Notes: generated by a model from the sequence alone, not told the origin. 64,000 nucleotides of DNA from Lysobacter firmicutimachus (GCF_037027445.1 NZ_JBANDL010000002.1:4720001-4784000); one strand, 5' to 3'. Positions 1 to 9,354 are shown, counted from the stretch's first letter. Translations and numbers: made by a program.

Positions 1-105
<105 letters not shown>

Positions 106-259
106 ATTTTTCGATTCCACCTTGCGGCTTCATCAAAGCTTTGAGTGCAGACTTCGTTCCAGGCCAATTACTCGATCGCTGCATTTGCATGCTGCTATTG
201 AATTGATTTGGACTCTGTTACGAACGTCTGCAAGATGGACAACCATCCACTCGCCAGAC

Positions 260-295
260 GCCCGCACAAGTCACCTGCGCACACTGTCAAAGATC
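260..295 (-). promoter_or_regulatory. rrn leader boxA and boxC-like antitermination signals
   Basis: On the minus strand, 285-293 reads TCTTTGACA, one base off the boxA core TCTTTAACA. Downstream, 260-268 reads TGTGCGGGC, which resembles boxC of rrn leaders. Both lie between promoter P1 and the 16S 5' end, where Nus-factor antitermination sites sit in other proteobacteria. Closer to 16S there is a 12-bp palindrome (TCAAAGCTTTGA, 133-144) that could take part in leader folding. Function is inferred from position and similarity. Confidence 0.6.
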
Positions 296-357
296 TCGGG
301 AACCGGCCTCAGCGCCTTGTTCCGTCCTCGCCACCGAAGTGCCCGAGGGAGCCGCAC

Positions 358-385
358 ACTATACAGCAGTTTTCGTGAACGTCAA
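358..385 (-). promoter_or_regulatory. rrn promoter P1 (closest to 16S)
   Basis: On the minus strand the -35 box TTGACG (380-385) is separated by 16 bp from the -10 box TATAGT (358-363). Transcription would start near 351, giving a leader of about 245 nt. The sequence after the -10 box is GC-rich (GTGCGGC), the kind of discriminator linked to stringent control of rRNA promoters. Confidence 0.75.
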
Positions 386-466
386 CACCTGTTCGCGAAC
401 TTCTTGCTGCTTCCCGTTTCGTCCGAACCCTTCGTTTTCCGAAGCGTCCGTCTCACCGGGCCGCGC

Positions 467-494
467 ATCTTACAGCATCGTTTCGTTTCGTCAA
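467..494 (-). promoter_or_regulatory. rrn promoter P2
   Basis: Minus-strand -35 TTGACG (489-494), 16-bp spacer, -10 TAAGAT (467-472), then a GC-only discriminator GCGCGGCCC. It has the same layout as P3-P5. Confidence 0.7.
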
Positions 495-560
495 CCACCC
501 GCCGAAACCGCCTGCCGTACCGCGCTCCGATCAACCATCCAACCGCCGATCGGGCCGCGC

Positions 561-588
561 ATCTTACAGCATCGTTTCAGTTCGTCAA
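561..588 (-). promoter_or_regulatory. rrn promoter P3
   Basis: Minus-strand -35 TTGACG (583-588), 16-bp spacer, -10 TAAGAT (561-566), GC-rich discriminator. It lies 94 bp from P2. Confidence 0.7.
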
Positions 589-651
589 CACTCACCGAAA
601 CCGCTGTTTTTGCGCCTTCCCCGCACCCGGCGAACCGTCTGCGGGCCGCGC

Positions 652-679
652 ATCTTACAGCCTGTTTTCGATTCGTCAA
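652..679 (-). promoter_or_regulatory. rrn promoter P4
   Basis: Minus-strand -35 TTGACG (674-679), 16-bp spacer, -10 TAAGAT (652-657), GC-rich discriminator. It lies 91 bp from P3. Confidence 0.7.
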
Positions 680-742
680 CACTCGTCGAAACCGCTGCTT
701 TCCGCGCTTCCCACCGGCGATCTTCCTGCCAGCGGGCCGCGC

Positions 743-770
743 ATCTTACAGCCTGTTTCCGATCCGTCAA
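743..770 (-). promoter_or_regulatory. rrn promoter P5 (most distal complete copy)
   Basis: Minus-strand -35 TTGACG (765-770), 16-bp spacer, -10 TAAGAT (743-748), GC-rich discriminator. It lies 91 bp from P4. A further copy of the -10/discriminator part (CATAAT then GTGCGGC, about 825-841) has no recognisable -35 box and is probably decayed. Confidence 0.7.
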
Positions 771-845
771 CACGTATCGAAACCGCCGCCTTCCGCGCGC
801 CCCGAAACAATCCAACTCGTCCCGGGGAGCCGCACATTATGCAGA

Positions 846-1061
846 CATGAACAGGGCTTGGGAAGAGGTCGCGCGCCACTTCAGCGAAGTTTTTTCGAAC
901 CATCGAGTCACCCCGTACGAGCGACCGCTTTTTTGCCGCCCGCCGTCGGGGTCGGGCTACTGCTTGCTGACCTCACCCGCCAAGCGCGACAGGGGCGCTA
1001 CTGGCAGGACGGCAGCGGATCGGTCCGCAAATTCACCGCCAGGCCCGGATGCCACATGAAC
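846..1061. other. Non-coding spacer upstream of the rrn promoter array
   Basis: I see no gene or clear signal here. It separates the decayed sixth promoter copy from the tyrS terminator. Activator sites such as Fis sites could lie here, but none can be identified by eye. Confidence 0.4.
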
Positions 1062-1088
1062 GAAAAGGCCCGCGCAGTCGCGCGGGCC
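1062..1088 (-). terminator. Rho-independent terminator of tyrS
   Basis: A perfect 9-bp GC stem (GGCCCGCGC at 1067-1075 paired with 1080-1088) has a 4-nt loop. On the minus strand it is followed by TTTT. It lies 47 bp past the tyrS stop codon. Confidence 0.8.
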
Positions 1089-1134
1089 CATCGGGCGCTT
1101 GAATGGGCGCGCCCGGATCGGGCGTGCGGTCGCC

Positions 1135-2364
1135 TCAGGCGGCGATCAGGCGCACCCGGGCGAAATTGCGCTTGCCGACGGCCAGCACCCCCTCGAAGCC
1201 CGGGGCGAACAACTGCTGGGCGTCTTCGATCACGTTGCCGTCGATCCGCACCGCGCGCTCCTTGAGCTTGCGGTTGGCCTCGGAATTGCTCGGGGTCAGG
1301 CCGGCCGCGGTCAGCAGGGCGGCGATGCGCAGGCCCTCGGCGGGCACGCTGAGGTCGGTCAGCGGCAACAAGGCGGTGTCGCCCTCGCCGCGCACCGCGG
1401 CGTTCCAGCCGGCCACCGCCTGCTCGGCCGCGGCGGCGCCGTGGAACCGCGCCGCCAGCTCGCGCGCCAGGCGCAGCTTGAGGTCGCGCGGGTTGAGCTG
1501 GCCGGCCTCGATCTCGCCCTTCAGGCGCGCCGCCTCGGCGATGCCGATCTCGAAGCTGAGCAGGTCGATCCAGCGCCACATCAGCACGTCGTCGATCTTC
1601 ATCGTCTTGGTGACGATATCGATCGCCGGCTCGTTGATGCCGATGTAGTTGCCCAGCGACTTGGACATCTTGTTGACGCCGTCCAGGCCTTCCAGCAGCG
1701 GCATGGTCAGCACGATCTGCGCCGGCTGGCCGTGGTGCTCCTGCAGGCCGCGGCCCATCAGCAGGTTGAATTTCTGGTCGGTGCCGCCGAGTTCGACGTC
1801 GCACTGCAGCGCCACCGAGTCGTAGCCCTGCACCAGCGGGTAGAGGAATTCGTGGATCGCGATGGGCTGCTGGGCGGCGTAGCGCTTGGCGAAGTCGTCG
1901 CGCTCGAGCATGCGCGCCACGGTGTGCTGGGCCGCCAGCTTGATCATGTCGGCCGCGCCCATCTGCCCGAACCACTCGGAATTGAAGCGGACCTCGGTGC
2001 GCTCCTTGTCCAGCACCTTGAACACCTGGTCGGCGTAGGTCTGGGCGTTGGCCAGCACGTCCTCGCGGGTCAGCGGCTTGCGGGTGACGTTCTTGCCGGT
2101 CGGGTCGCCGATCATTCCGGTGAAATCGCCGATCAGGAAGATCACCTGATGCCCCAGGTCCTGGAACTGGCGCATCTTGTTGAGCAGGACGGTATGGCCC
2201 AGGTGCAGGTCGGGCGCGGTCGGGTCGAAGCCGGCCTTGATGCGCAACGGGCGGCCCCCGGCCTTCATGGACGCGCCGAGCCGCGCCTCCAGCTCGTCGA
2301 GCTTGAGGATTTCGTCGGCGCCGCGGGCGATCAGGTCGAGGGCTTCTTGTACGGATGTGGACAC
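1135..2364 (-). CDS. tyrS: Tyrosyl-tRNA synthetase
   Basis: Charges tRNA-Tyr with tyrosine in the cytoplasm. The class I signatures are plain: HLGHT in the first Rossmann half and KMSKS later, followed by a C-terminal S4-like RNA-binding domain ([15 protein letters not shown]). At about 409 residues it fits the bacterial TyrRS group with the HLGH/KMSKS pair. I chose the GTG at 2362-2364, which gives an N-terminus beginning [11 protein letters not shown] as in xanthomonad TyrS. An in-frame GTG at 2419-2421 would add 19 low-complexity residues. It is a single gene reading toward the rrn operon, with its own terminator. Confidence 0.93.
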   Translation of the reverse strand: MSTSVQEALDLIARGADEILKLDELEARLGASMKAGGRPLRIKAGFDPTAPDLHLGHTVLLNKMRQFQDLGHQVIFLIGDFTGMIGDPTGKNVTRKPLTREDVLANAQTYADQVFKVLDKERTEVRFNSEWFGQMGAADMIKLAAQHTVARMLERDDFAKRYAAQQPIAIHEFLYPLVQGYDSVALQCDVELGGTDQKFNLLMGRGLQEHHGQPAQIVLTMPLLEGLDGVNKMSKSLGNYIGINEPAIDIVTKTMKIDDVLMWRWIDLLSFEIGIAEAARLKGEIEAGQLNPRDLKLRLARELAARFHGAAAAEQAVAGWNAAVRGEGDTALLPLTDLSVPAEGLRIAALLTAAGLTPSNSEANRKLKERAVRIDGNVIEDAQQLFAPGFEGVLAVGKRNFARVRLIAA

Positions 2365-2492
2365 GGGGGGACTCTGGGACTCGTCGGGTCGGCCGCGGCC
2401 GCGCTTTGCGCAATCGGTCACGGATTCAGGTTAATTGGGAGTTAAACGAAAACGGCCTCGTTCGATGCGAAAACCCCATTCAGCTCAAGGGT

Positions 2493-2521
2493 TTGACGCG
2501 TACAACTCGCGTGTCTATGGT
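2493..2521 (+). promoter_or_regulatory. Candidate sigma70 promoter for the M23 peptidase gene
   Basis: TTGACG (2493-2498), 17-bp spacer, TATGGT (2516-2521). The start codon at 2566 lies about 40 bp downstream. The -10 box matches consensus at only four of six positions, so this is tentative. Confidence 0.45.
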
Positions 2522-2565
2522 AACGCCGCAACGCGGCCTTCACACCTCGAACGAGGGATCGATCC

Positions 2566-4029
2566 ATGACAGTACCCGAGCAGGCTTCCAGTGTGGGCGC
2601 CGAACGACGCGAACGCCTGAAAGCCCTGCGCGAGGCCGCGCTTCGACGCCCCGTGCTGGCGCGTCATATTTCCGATGGTTTCAACGGCCGCTGGTCGGGC
2701 CGGCAGTGGGTGCAGGCCGGCCTGTTCGCGACCCTGGGCATGATGGTCGCGGCGATCGTGCCGGGCTTCAGCCAGCCCGCGCCGACCCTGCGCGCCCATG
2801 AGCCGCGCCAGTCGCTGGCGCTGGCTCTGCCGCCGCTGCCGCTGGCGCGGGTGCGCGGCCAGAACGGCGACAGTTGGCAGTTGGTCCGGGTCGGCCGCGG
2901 CCAGACCCTGGGCTCGGTGTTCGAGGATCTGGAGATCCCGGCCTCGACCCTGAGCAAGATCCTCGAACAGCCCGGCGCGAAAGACGCGCTGACGCGGATG
3001 AAACCCGGCACCGAACTCGCGTTCGACATGCCGGTCGACGGCAGCCTGCGCACCTTCCGCTACGACCGCGACGACAGCCACCGCATCGAGCTGAGCATCG
3101 CCGGCGACAAGATCACCCAGAAAGTCATCAACCGACCGACCGAGACCCGCACCGTGGTGCTCAGCGGCAAGGTCGGCAAGTCGCTGTTCCGCTCGGCGCG
3201 CAAGGTCGGCCTGACTCCGGCCAACATCAACACGCTGACCGACGAGATCTTCAAGTACGACATCGACTTCAACGAAGACGTCGGCGCCGACGACCGCTTC
3301 AGCGTGGTGGTCGAACAGACCTGGCGCGAAGGCGAGTTGCTCAAGACCGGCCCGGTGCTGGCGGCGACCTTCACCAGCGACGGCAAGCTGCACACCGGTT
3401 TCCGCTTCGAGCGCGGCGGCAAGGCCGAGTACTTCACCGGCGACGGCCGTCCGCTGAAGAAGAGCTTCATCCGCATGCCGATCCCCTACGCCCGCCTGAC
3501 CTCGGGTTTCGGCTCGCGCCGTCACCCGGTGCTGGGCCGGATCCGCATGCACACCGGCGTCGACTACGCCGCCGGCACCGGCACTCCGATCATGGCCGCC
3601 GGCGACGCGCGGGTGCAGTTCGTCGGCTGGAAGGGCGGCTACGGCCGTGCGGTGATCCTCGATCACGGCCGCGGCTACACCACCCTGTACGGGCACATGT
3701 CCAACTTCGGCCGGGTCAAGCCGGGCCAGCGCATCGGCCAGGGCACGGTGATCGGCTACGTCGGCAGCTCCGGCCTGGCCACCGGCCCGCACCTACACTA
3801 TGAATTCCGCATCAACGGCGTGCACCGCAATCCGCTGTCGATCACCATGCCGCCGCCGGAGCCGCTGAGCGGCATGGCGCTGGCGCAGTTCCGCACCCAG
3901 ACCAGCGTCGCCCTGGCGCGCATTCGCCAGGTCGAGAACATCATCTACGCCGATGCGGGCTCGGCCCCGGCCGCGCCGGCCAAGACGGCGGCCAAGACGA
4001 CGGCGAAGAAGAAGACCACGCGGGCCTGA
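2566..4029 (+). CDS. M23 family metallopeptidase, MepM-like murein endopeptidase
   Basis: Probably a zinc DD-endopeptidase that cuts peptide cross-links in peptidoglycan during wall growth. The 487-residue protein has a basic cytoplasmic start, one membrane segment (about 51-67), an OapA/LysM-like region (about 100-155), a central beta domain, and a C-terminal LytM/M23 domain. The zinc ligands and catalytic residues are visible: H329 and D333 (HTGVD), H377, and the H409-L-H411 motif. The tail is rich in Ala, Lys and Thr. The layout matches E. coli MepM, not a secreted lysostaphin. It sits directly upstream of anmK, separated by a terminator, so it is likely its own transcript. Confidence 0.88.
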   Translation: MTVPEQASSVGAERRERLKALREAALRRPVLARHISDGFNGRWSGRQWVQAGLFATLGMMVAAIVPGFSQPAPTLRAHEPRQSLALALPPLPLARVRGQNGDSWQLVRVGRGQTLGSVFEDLEIPASTLSKILEQPGAKDALTRMKPGTELAFDMPVDGSLRTFRYDRDDSHRIELSIAGDKITQKVINRPTETRTVVLSGKVGKSLFRSARKVGLTPANINTLTDEIFKYDIDFNEDVGADDRFSVVVEQTWREGELLKTGPVLAATFTSDGKLHTGFRFERGGKAEYFTGDGRPLKKSFIRMPIPYARLTSGFGSRRHPVLGRIRMHTGVDYAAGTGTPIMAAGDARVQFVGWKGGYGRAVILDHGRGYTTLYGHMSNFGRVKPGQRIGQGTVIGYVGSSGLATGPHLHYEFRINGVHRNPLSITMPPPEPLSGMALAQFRTQTSVALARIRQVENIIYADAGSAPAAPAKTAAKTTAKKKTTRA

Positions 4030-4052
4030 GCGGCCGCCGCGGGTACGCAACG

Positions 4053-4080
4053 AGAGCCTCTTCGGAGGCTCTATTTTTTT
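4053..4080 (+). terminator. Rho-independent terminator after the M23 peptidase gene
   Basis: An 8-bp stem (AGAGCCTC / GAGGCTCT) with a TTCG tetraloop at 4053-4072 is followed by a run of seven T. It lies 24 bp after the stop codon and before the anmK ribosome-binding site, so anmK needs its own promoter or read-through. Confidence 0.92.
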
Positions 4081-4126
4081 GCGCCAGTTGTTAGCCTTCC
4101 ACGATGGGACACAGGGAAGCCGCGCC

Positions 4127-5302
4127 GTGACTGAAACCTCTTCGACCCGCTCGGACGCCGGCGCGGGCCTGCCGCCCTCCGGCCTTTATCTTGGACTGAT
4201 CTCCGGCACCAGCGCCGACGGGATCGATGCGGCGCTGGTGCGTTTCGCCGCCGGCACGCCGACCCGTTGCGAACTGGTGCTGGGCCGCACCTATGCCTGG
4301 GAAGCGCGGCTGCGCGAGCGCTTGGTCGAACTCGGCCAGGGCGGCGATGCGCGCGCGCTGGAAGAACTGGGCACGCTGGACGTGCAGGTCGCCGAAGCCT
4401 TCGCCGACGCCGCCACCGCGCTGATCGGCGAGGCCGGGATCGCCGCGGACGCAGTCGCCGCACTGGGCTCGCACGGCCAGACCGTGCGCCATCGCCCGGC
4501 CGGCGCCGGCTACGACGGTCGCCACCCCTTCACCTGGCAGATCGGCGACGGCGCGGTGATCGCCGAGCGCAGCGGCATGACCACGGTGGCCGACTTCCGC
4601 CGCCGCGACGTCGCCGCCGGCGGCCACGGCGCGCCGCTGATGCCGGCCTTCCACGCCGCCCTGCTGCACGACCCCGGCGAGGATCGGGCAGCGCTCAACC
4701 TCGGCGGCATCGCCAACTTCACCCTGCTGCCGGCGCGCGGCGAGGTGCGCGGCTTCGATACCGGGCCGGCCAACTGCCTGCTCGACGCCTGGGCGCTGCG
4801 CCACCTGGGCACGCCCTACGACGCCGACGGCCGCTTCGCCGCGTCCGGCGCGGTCGACGCCGGACTGCTCGCGCGCCTGCGCGGCGAGCCCTGGTTCGCC
4901 CTGCCGCCGCCGAAGAGCACCGGTCGCGAACAGTTCCACCTGACCTGGCTGGAGGCGCAGTTGCGCGGCGGCGAGGCGCCGCAGGACGTGCAGGCGACCT
5001 TGCTGGAACTCAGCGCGATCACCGTCGCCGATGCCCTGCGCGCGCACCAGCCGGCGACCCGACGGGTGCTGGCCTGCGGCGGCGGGGTGCGCAACGGCGC
5101 CTTGCTGGCGCGGATCGCGGCGCACCTGCCCGGGGTGACGGTGGAATCGACCGCGGCTTATGGCCTGGACCCGGACTTCGTCGAAGCGATGGGCTTCGCC
5201 TGGCTGGCGCGGCAGACCCTGGCCGGGCTGCCCGGCAACCTGCCCAGCGTCACCGGCGCGCGCGGGCTGCGCGTACTCGGCTGCGTGCACCCGGTGGCGT
5301 GA
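4127..5302 (+). CDS. anmK: Anhydro-N-acetylmuramic acid kinase
   Basis: Phosphorylates and opens 1,6-anhydro-MurNAc to MurNAc-6-phosphate in cell-wall recycling. The 391-residue product opens with the family signature [17 protein letters not shown]. It also has the internal GSHGQT, NLGGIAN and [11 protein letters not shown] motifs and a C-terminal [12 protein letters not shown] stretch typical of this ASKHA-fold kinase. The reading frame is open far upstream. I chose GTG 4127 because it follows AGGGAAG at good spacing and gives the usual family length. With the upstream M23 endopeptidase and the nearby ampG it makes a small murein-recycling neighbourhood. Confidence 0.93.
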   Translation: MTETSSTRSDAGAGLPPSGLYLGLISGTSADGIDAALVRFAAGTPTRCELVLGRTYAWEARLRERLVELGQGGDARALEELGTLDVQVAEAFADAATALIGEAGIAADAVAALGSHGQTVRHRPAGAGYDGRHPFTWQIGDGAVIAERSGMTTVADFRRRDVAAGGHGAPLMPAFHAALLHDPGEDRAALNLGGIANFTLLPARGEVRGFDTGPANCLLDAWALRHLGTPYDADGRFAASGAVDAGLLARLRGEPWFALPPPKSTGREQFHLTWLEAQLRGGEAPQDVQATLLELSAITVADALRAHQPATRRVLACGGGVRNGALLARIAAHLPGVTVESTAAYGLDPDFVEAMGFAWLARQTLAGLPGNLPSVTGARGLRVLGCVHPVA

Positions 5303-5410
5303 GCCGCTGCGGGGCGGCGGCGCAGGCCGGGCAGGCGGATTCGCCTGCCAGGACAGGACGAACGCCCTGGGCGCTGCGATGCCGAACGTTGCGGTGCGCG
5401 CGGCGCGGGC

Positions 5411-5740
5411 TTAGGCCGGATCGCGGTCGAGGCGGTACTCGTCCAGCAGGTCCAGGCCGCTCAGGTCCGGCCCGGCGGGCTTGGGCGCGACCGGCTCGGC
5501 GCGGCCGATCTTGGAGAAGCCCGGATCGCTGGGGATGCCCTCCAGCGCGGCGATAGCCTGCTGCAGCGCGATCGCGTCGGAATCGTCGAAGCGGCCGACC
5601 ATCTCGGCCTCGACCGCGAACAGGCCGTTCTCGATCAGGTACAGCGCGGTACGCGGCAGGCTCCAGCCACGCGTTTCCGCGACCCGACGGATGCGGTCGG
5701 CCAAAACGCCGTCGAGGTTGTGCAGGATGATGTCGGTCAC
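5411..5740 (-). CDS. Small protein with a ribbon-helix-helix-like N-terminus
   Basis: Function unknown. From the GTG at 5738-5740 the product is 109 residues. An in-frame start at 5782 would add 14 residues that look non-coding. Residues 1-45 read as a short beta strand (TDIILHNL) and two helices with conserved-looking LADRIRRVAE and SLPRTALYLIENG. This resembles the MetJ/Arc-type DNA-binding fold of FitA-like antitoxins. The rest is acidic and proline-rich, with no recognised domain. No toxin gene is adjacent, so a toxin-antitoxin role is not supported. It lies between anmK and ampG, convergent with anmK. Confidence 0.6.
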   Translation of the reverse strand: MTDIILHNLDGVLADRIRRVAETRGWSLPRTALYLIENGLFAVEAEMVGRFDDSDAIALQQAIAALEGIPSDPGFSKIGRAEPVAPKPAGPDLSGLDLLDEYRLDRDPA

Positions 5741-5891
5741 TGCCGGGAAAGGTGCCACCGCACACTGACGACCGCAACACAAAGTTGGCGGATTCGTGTT
5801 CAGGTACTCGACTGCCCCCGGCGCCGCGCCGATCCGGCACCGCCGTGCCGCCGTTTCGGCGAGACGGGAACGCCGTTCAGCCGCCCCGTCT

Positions 5892-7286
5892 TCAGCCGGC
5901 TGCCGCGGGCGGGCGGCGCAAGGCCAGCACGATGCACAGCACCAGCGCCGGCACGCCGATCAGCGCAGTGCCGACGAAGAACAGCGAATAGGCTTCCAGC
6001 AGGCTGCGGTCCAACGCCAGGTGCTCGACCGCCACCCCGGACAGCCCCTTGAGCAGCTTGCCGAGCAGGGCGTAGAACGAACTCAGCAGGGCGTACTGGG
6101 TGGCGGTGTAGCCGACGTTGGTCAGGCTCGACATGTAGCCGACCAGGGCCACGCCGGCGTAGCCGTTGCAGAAGTTGTCGATCACCATCGCCGCGGTGAA
6201 CACGCCCGGGTCGTTGCCGTGGATGGCCAGGTAGGCGAAGGCCAGGTTCGAACCCGGGCCGAGCACCGCGCCGGCGAGCAGGGTCGGAATGAAGCCGAAG
6301 CGGACCGCGGTCAGGCCGGCGGCGGCGACCCCGGCGATGGTCGCGACCAGGCCGAACGAGCCGCGCACCGCGCCGACGGTTTCCTTGGCCACGCCGAGGT
6401 CGGCGTAGAACGGATTGGCCATCGGCCCGAACAGGAAGTCCGGCAGGCGATACAGGCTGATGGTCAGCAGCATCAGCAGCGCCCACTGGCCGTGCTGACG
6501 GAAGAAGGCCACGAACGGACCGACCAGGGCGTCGAACAGGCCCTGCAGCGTGAACAGCGCCGGATGCGGCACGGCCGCGGCCTGCAGCGACGCGGCCGGC
6601 TCGCGCGCGATCAGGGTCGCCAGCACGCCCACGCCCATCAGCGCCGCCATCGCGCCGTAGGACAGCGACCAGCCGGCCTGCGCGGCCAGGATCAGGATCA
6701 GCGAGTCGGTCACCAGCAGGGCGCCGCGGTAGCCCAGGGTCGAGGTCGAGGTCAGCAGGCCCTGCTGCTCGGGATTGGACGCGCTCTCGATGCGCCAGGC
6801 GTCGATGACGATGTCCTGGGTCGCCGAGGCGAAGGCCACCACCAGCGCCAGCGCGCCGAACACCAGCAACTGATTCAGCGCCACTCCGCCGAGCAGCAAT
6901 TGGCCCTGGCGCGGCTCGACCAGGGCCATGCCGATCAGGGCGACGGCGGCGACCACTTGGGTCAACAGCATCCAGCCGCGACGGCGGCCCAGCCAGCGGC
7001 CGACCACGGGGGCGTCGAGTTTGTCGACCAACGGCGCCCACAGGAACTTCAGCGAATACGCCAGGCCGACCCAGGACAGGAAGCCGATCGTCGACAGCTC
7101 GATGCCGTTCTCGCGCATCCAGAAGCCGAGGGTGTTGCCGACCAGGTAGATCGGGATGCCCGAGCTGAACCCGAGCAACAGCATCACCAGCACCTTGGGC
7201 TCGCGCAGGTTGGCCAGCACCAGGCGCCAGCCCTTGCGCGCCGGCGCCGCCGCGCGCGCGCCCGCGGCGCCGGCCTCAGAGGTCAT
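5892..7286 (-). CDS. ampG: AmpG-family muropeptide permease (MFS)
   Basis: Inner-membrane importer that brings GlcNAc-anhydroMurNAc peptides from periplasm to cytoplasm for recycling. The protein (about 464 residues) is almost wholly hydrophobic, with around 12-14 membrane segments. It carries AmpG hallmarks: the GFSSGIP start, the loop WAPLVDK, the SATQDIVIDAWR motif and FIDNFCNGY-like sequence near the end. The ATG at 7284-7286 lies inside the last codons of xthA (11-bp overlap), so the two are translationally coupled on the minus strand. The tail has RRPPAAAG. The substrate fits the anmK and murein peptidase genes just upstream in the window. Confidence 0.88.
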   Translation of the reverse strand: MTSEAGAAGARAAAPARKGWRLVLANLREPKVLVMLLLGFSSGIPIYLVGNTLGFWMRENGIELSTIGFLSWVGLAYSLKFLWAPLVDKLDAPVVGRWLGRRRGWMLLTQVVAAVALIGMALVEPRQGQLLLGGVALNQLLVFGALALVVAFASATQDIVIDAWRIESASNPEQQGLLTSTSTLGYRGALLVTDSLILILAAQAGWSLSYGAMAALMGVGVLATLIAREPAASLQAAAVPHPALFTLQGLFDALVGPFVAFFRQHGQWALLMLLTISLYRLPDFLFGPMANPFYADLGVAKETVGAVRGSFGLVATIAGVAAAGLTAVRFGFIPTLLAGAVLGPGSNLAFAYLAIHGNDPGVFTAAMVIDNFCNGYAGVALVGYMSSLTNVGYTATQYALLSSFYALLGKLLKGLSGVAVEHLALDRSLLEAYSLFFVGTALIGVPALVLCIVLALRRPPAAAG

Positions 7287-8049
7287 AGTCGACGACGAAG
7301 GGGGCATGGTCGGAGAAGCGCGGCTCCTTCAGGATCGAACAGCCGCGCAGCCGATCGCGCAGGCTCGGGGTGGCGAACTGGTAGTCGATCCGCCAACCCA
7401 CGTCGTTGGCGCGCGCCGCGCCGCGGTTGCTCCACCAGGTGTAGTCCTGGCCCTCGGCCTTGAGCGCGCGGTAGGCGTCGACCCAGCCGCTGTCGTCGGC
7501 GCACACGCCGTTGAGCCAGTCGCGCTCGGGCGGCAGGCAGCCGGAGTTCTTCTGGTTGCTGGTCCAGTTCTTGATGTCCAGGCGGCTGCGCACGATGTTC
7601 CAGTCGCCGCACAGCACGTAGTCGCGGCCGCTGGCCAGCCATTGGTCGAGGATGGGCTTGAGCCATTCCATGACTTCGAACTTGAAGCCCTGGCGCAGCT
7701 CGCCGGACGAACCGGACGGAATGTAGAACGAGACCACGCTGAGGTTGCCGTAGCGCGCCTCGATGTAGCGGCCCTCGTCGTCGAACGGGGCCCAGCCCAG
7801 CGCGGTGCGGACCTCGTCCGGCTCGCGCTTGGAGTAGATCGCCACGCCGCTGTAGCCCTTCTTGGTGATCGCGTCGCGGAAGAAAGCGCGGTAGCCGTCG
7901 GGCAGGAAGGCCGGGCCGGCCAGCTGGTGCTCCTGGGCCTTGGTTTCCTGAACGCAGAGCACGTCGGCGTCCTGGGTCTTGAACCAATCGAAGAAGCCCT
8001 TGGTCGCAGCCGAGCGCAGACCGTTGGCGTTGAAGCTGATGATGCGCAT
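7276..8049 (-). CDS. xthA: Exodeoxyribonuclease III
   Basis: AP endonuclease and 3'-5' exonuclease of base-excision repair. The 257-residue product has the EEP-fold signatures in order: NANGLRSA, the metal-binding QETKAQE, GVAIYSK, GDWNIVRS and the terminal FSDHAPFVVDYDL containing the catalytic Asp-His pair. Its length matches bacterial ExoA/XthA. It is first of a two-gene unit with ampG, whose start overlaps its stop codon. A GNAT gene is transcribed divergently 50 bp away. Confidence 0.94.
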   Translation of the reverse strand: MRIISFNANGLRSAATKGFFDWFKTQDADVLCVQETKAQEHQLAGPAFLPDGYRAFFRDAITKKGYSGVAIYSKREPDEVRTALGWAPFDDEGRYIEARYGNLSVVSFYIPSGSSGELRQGFKFEVMEWLKPILDQWLASGRDYVLCGDWNIVRSRLDIKNWTSNQKNSGCLPPERDWLNGVCADDSGWVDAYRALKAEGQDYTWWSNRGAARANDVGWRIDYQFATPSLRDRLRGCSILKEPRFSDHAPFVVDYDL

Positions 8050-8099
8050 GCGCGCTCCACGTCAGGGGTGCGGGGATCATAACAACGGGCACGGGTATC

Positions 8100-8687
8100 A
8101 TGCCGGCCATGTCCTCGCCCCCGGCCTTTCCGACCGCCCCGCCGCCGGCGACCGCCGATGCGCCTGTGCGCGTCGTGGCGGTCGACGCCGCGCTGGCGCC
8201 GGCGGTGCGCGCATTGCAGGTCGCGCCCGAACAATGGCCCTTCGTCGGCGACGCGAGCGCCAACCTCGATCAGGCCTGGGCCGATCCGGCCAGCGAGGCG
8301 ATGGCGATCCTTGCCGGCGAGCGGGTGGTCGGTTTCTACCGCCTGGATTTCGCGACGGCCGCGATCGCCGGCCGCGCCTTCGCCGAACCCAGCGTCGGTC
8401 TGCGCTCCTACGTCATCGACCGCGATGCGCAAGGCCGCGGCTACGGCCGCGCGGCCATCGCCGCCTGCCGCGACGACGTGCGCCGACGCCATCCGCAGCG
8501 GCGCCTGCTGGCCCTGACCGTCAACGTCCGCAATGCCGCCGCCATCGCCGTCTACCGCAAGGCCGGCTTCGCCGACACCGGCGAGCTCTACCACGGCGGC
8601 AGCGCCGGGCCGCAGCACCTGATGCTGCTGCGCCTGCAGCCGGCTGCCGATTCCTCTTCCCCCGATCCCGTTCGCGACGCCCCATGA
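8100..8687 (+). CDS. GNAT family N-acetyltransferase
   Basis: Probably transfers an acetyl group from acetyl-CoA to an unknown amine. The 195-residue protein has a proline/alanine-rich start and then a GNAT core: a central beta strand with SYVIDRDAQGRGYGRAAI, which contains the acetyl-CoA pyrophosphate loop (Q/R-x-x-G-x-G/A), and the later VNVRNAAAIAVYRKAGF found in RimI/SpeG-like members. Substrate cannot be read from sequence. A second ATG at 8109 is equally possible. The stop overlaps the pyrE start (ATGA), so the two genes are translationally coupled. Confidence 0.85.
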   Translation: MPAMSSPPAFPTAPPPATADAPVRVVAVDAALAPAVRALQVAPEQWPFVGDASANLDQAWADPASEAMAILAGERVVGFYRLDFATAAIAGRAFAEPSVGLRSYVIDRDAQGRGYGRAAIAACRDDVRRRHPQRRLLALTVNVRNAAAIAVYRKAGFADTGELYHGGSAGPQHLMLLRLQPAADSSSPDPVRDAP

Positions 8688-9346
8688 CCGACCACCGCTC
8701 CCGTTTCCTGCAACTGGCCCTCCAGGCCGAGGCCCTGCGCTTCGGCGAATTCACCCTGAAGTCCGGCCGGGTCAGCCCGTACTTCTTCAACGCCGGCCGC
8801 TTCGACTCCGGCGCCCGCCTGGCCGGCCTGGCGGCGTGCTACGCCGACGCGATCGAGCAGCACGGCCTGCCGTTCGACCTGCTGTTCGGCCCGGCCTACA
8901 AGGGGATTCCGCTGGCGACCGCGCTCGGCTGCGAATACGCGCGCCGCGGCCGCGACCTGCCGTTGGCGTTCAATCGCAAGGAGGCCAAGACCCACGGCGA
9001 GGGCGGCACCCTGATCGGCGCGCCGCTGGCCGGGCGCCGGGCGCTGATCGTCGACGACGTGATCACCGCCGGCACCGCGATCCGCGAGGCCCTGGGCCTG
9101 ATCGGCGCGGCCGGCGGCGAAGTCGCCGGGATAGTCATCGCCCTGGACCGGCAAGAAGCCGTGGACCCGGCACAATCCCGACGCTCGGCGGCAGAAACTG
9201 TCGCAATCGAACACGGCTTGCCCGTGATCTCGATCGCCGGTCTCGACGACCTGCTGGCCTTCACCGGCGAAAGCGCGGAATTCTCCACGCAGCGCGAACG
9301 CTTGCTGGCCTACCGTGCCGCCTACGGCCGCGGCGACGCGGCCTGA
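8684..9346 (+). CDS. pyrE: Orotate phosphoribosyltransferase
   Basis: Makes orotidine 5'-phosphate from orotate and PRPP in pyrimidine synthesis. The 220-residue product has FTLKSGR near the start, the FGPAYKGIPLA substrate loop, the flexible catalytic loop NRKEAKTHGEGG and the PRPP-binding motif ALIVDDVITAGTAI. The length is typical of gammaproteobacterial PyrE. The start ATG overlaps the GNAT stop codon by 4 bp. The pair may be followed by a stem-loop at 9355. Confidence 0.95.
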   Translation: MTDHRSRFLQLALQAEALRFGEFTLKSGRVSPYFFNAGRFDSGARLAGLAACYADAIEQHGLPFDLLFGPAYKGIPLATALGCEYARRGRDLPLAFNRKEAKTHGEGGTLIGAPLAGRRALIVDDVITAGTAIREALGLIGAAGGEVAGIVIALDRQEAVDPAQSRRSAAETVAIEHGLPVISIAGLDDLLAFTGESAEFSTQRERLLAYRAAYGRGDAA

Positions 9347-9354
9347 ACGATCTT

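Larger units (their letters stand above)
347..845 (-). repeat. Degenerate ~91-bp tandem repeat carrying the rrn promoters
   Basis: Six copies of a unit anchored by GGGCCGCGCATCTTACAGC or a variant (plus strand) begin near 347, 458, 552, 643, 734 and 825. The spacings are 111, 94, 91, 91 and 91 bp. The three middle spacers share a conserved CGAAACCGC next to the -35 boxes. The repeats contain the five promoters listed separately and the decayed sixth. ORFs across this region are by-products of the repeats. Confidence 0.8.

Noticed and set aside
347..845. CRISPR-like regular spacing upstream of 16S
   Set aside because: Units are about 91 bp, conserved along most of their length and carry -35/-10 boxes; no spacers of uniform length and no cas genes.
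122..1265. Overlapping open frames across the rrn upstream region
   Set aside because: They arise from the repeated promoter units; proteins are repetitive (repeated GPRILQ-like strings) with no start signal.
5411..5740. Antitoxin of a toxin-antitoxin pair
   Set aside because: The fold is suggestive, but there is no toxin-like partner gene on either side.
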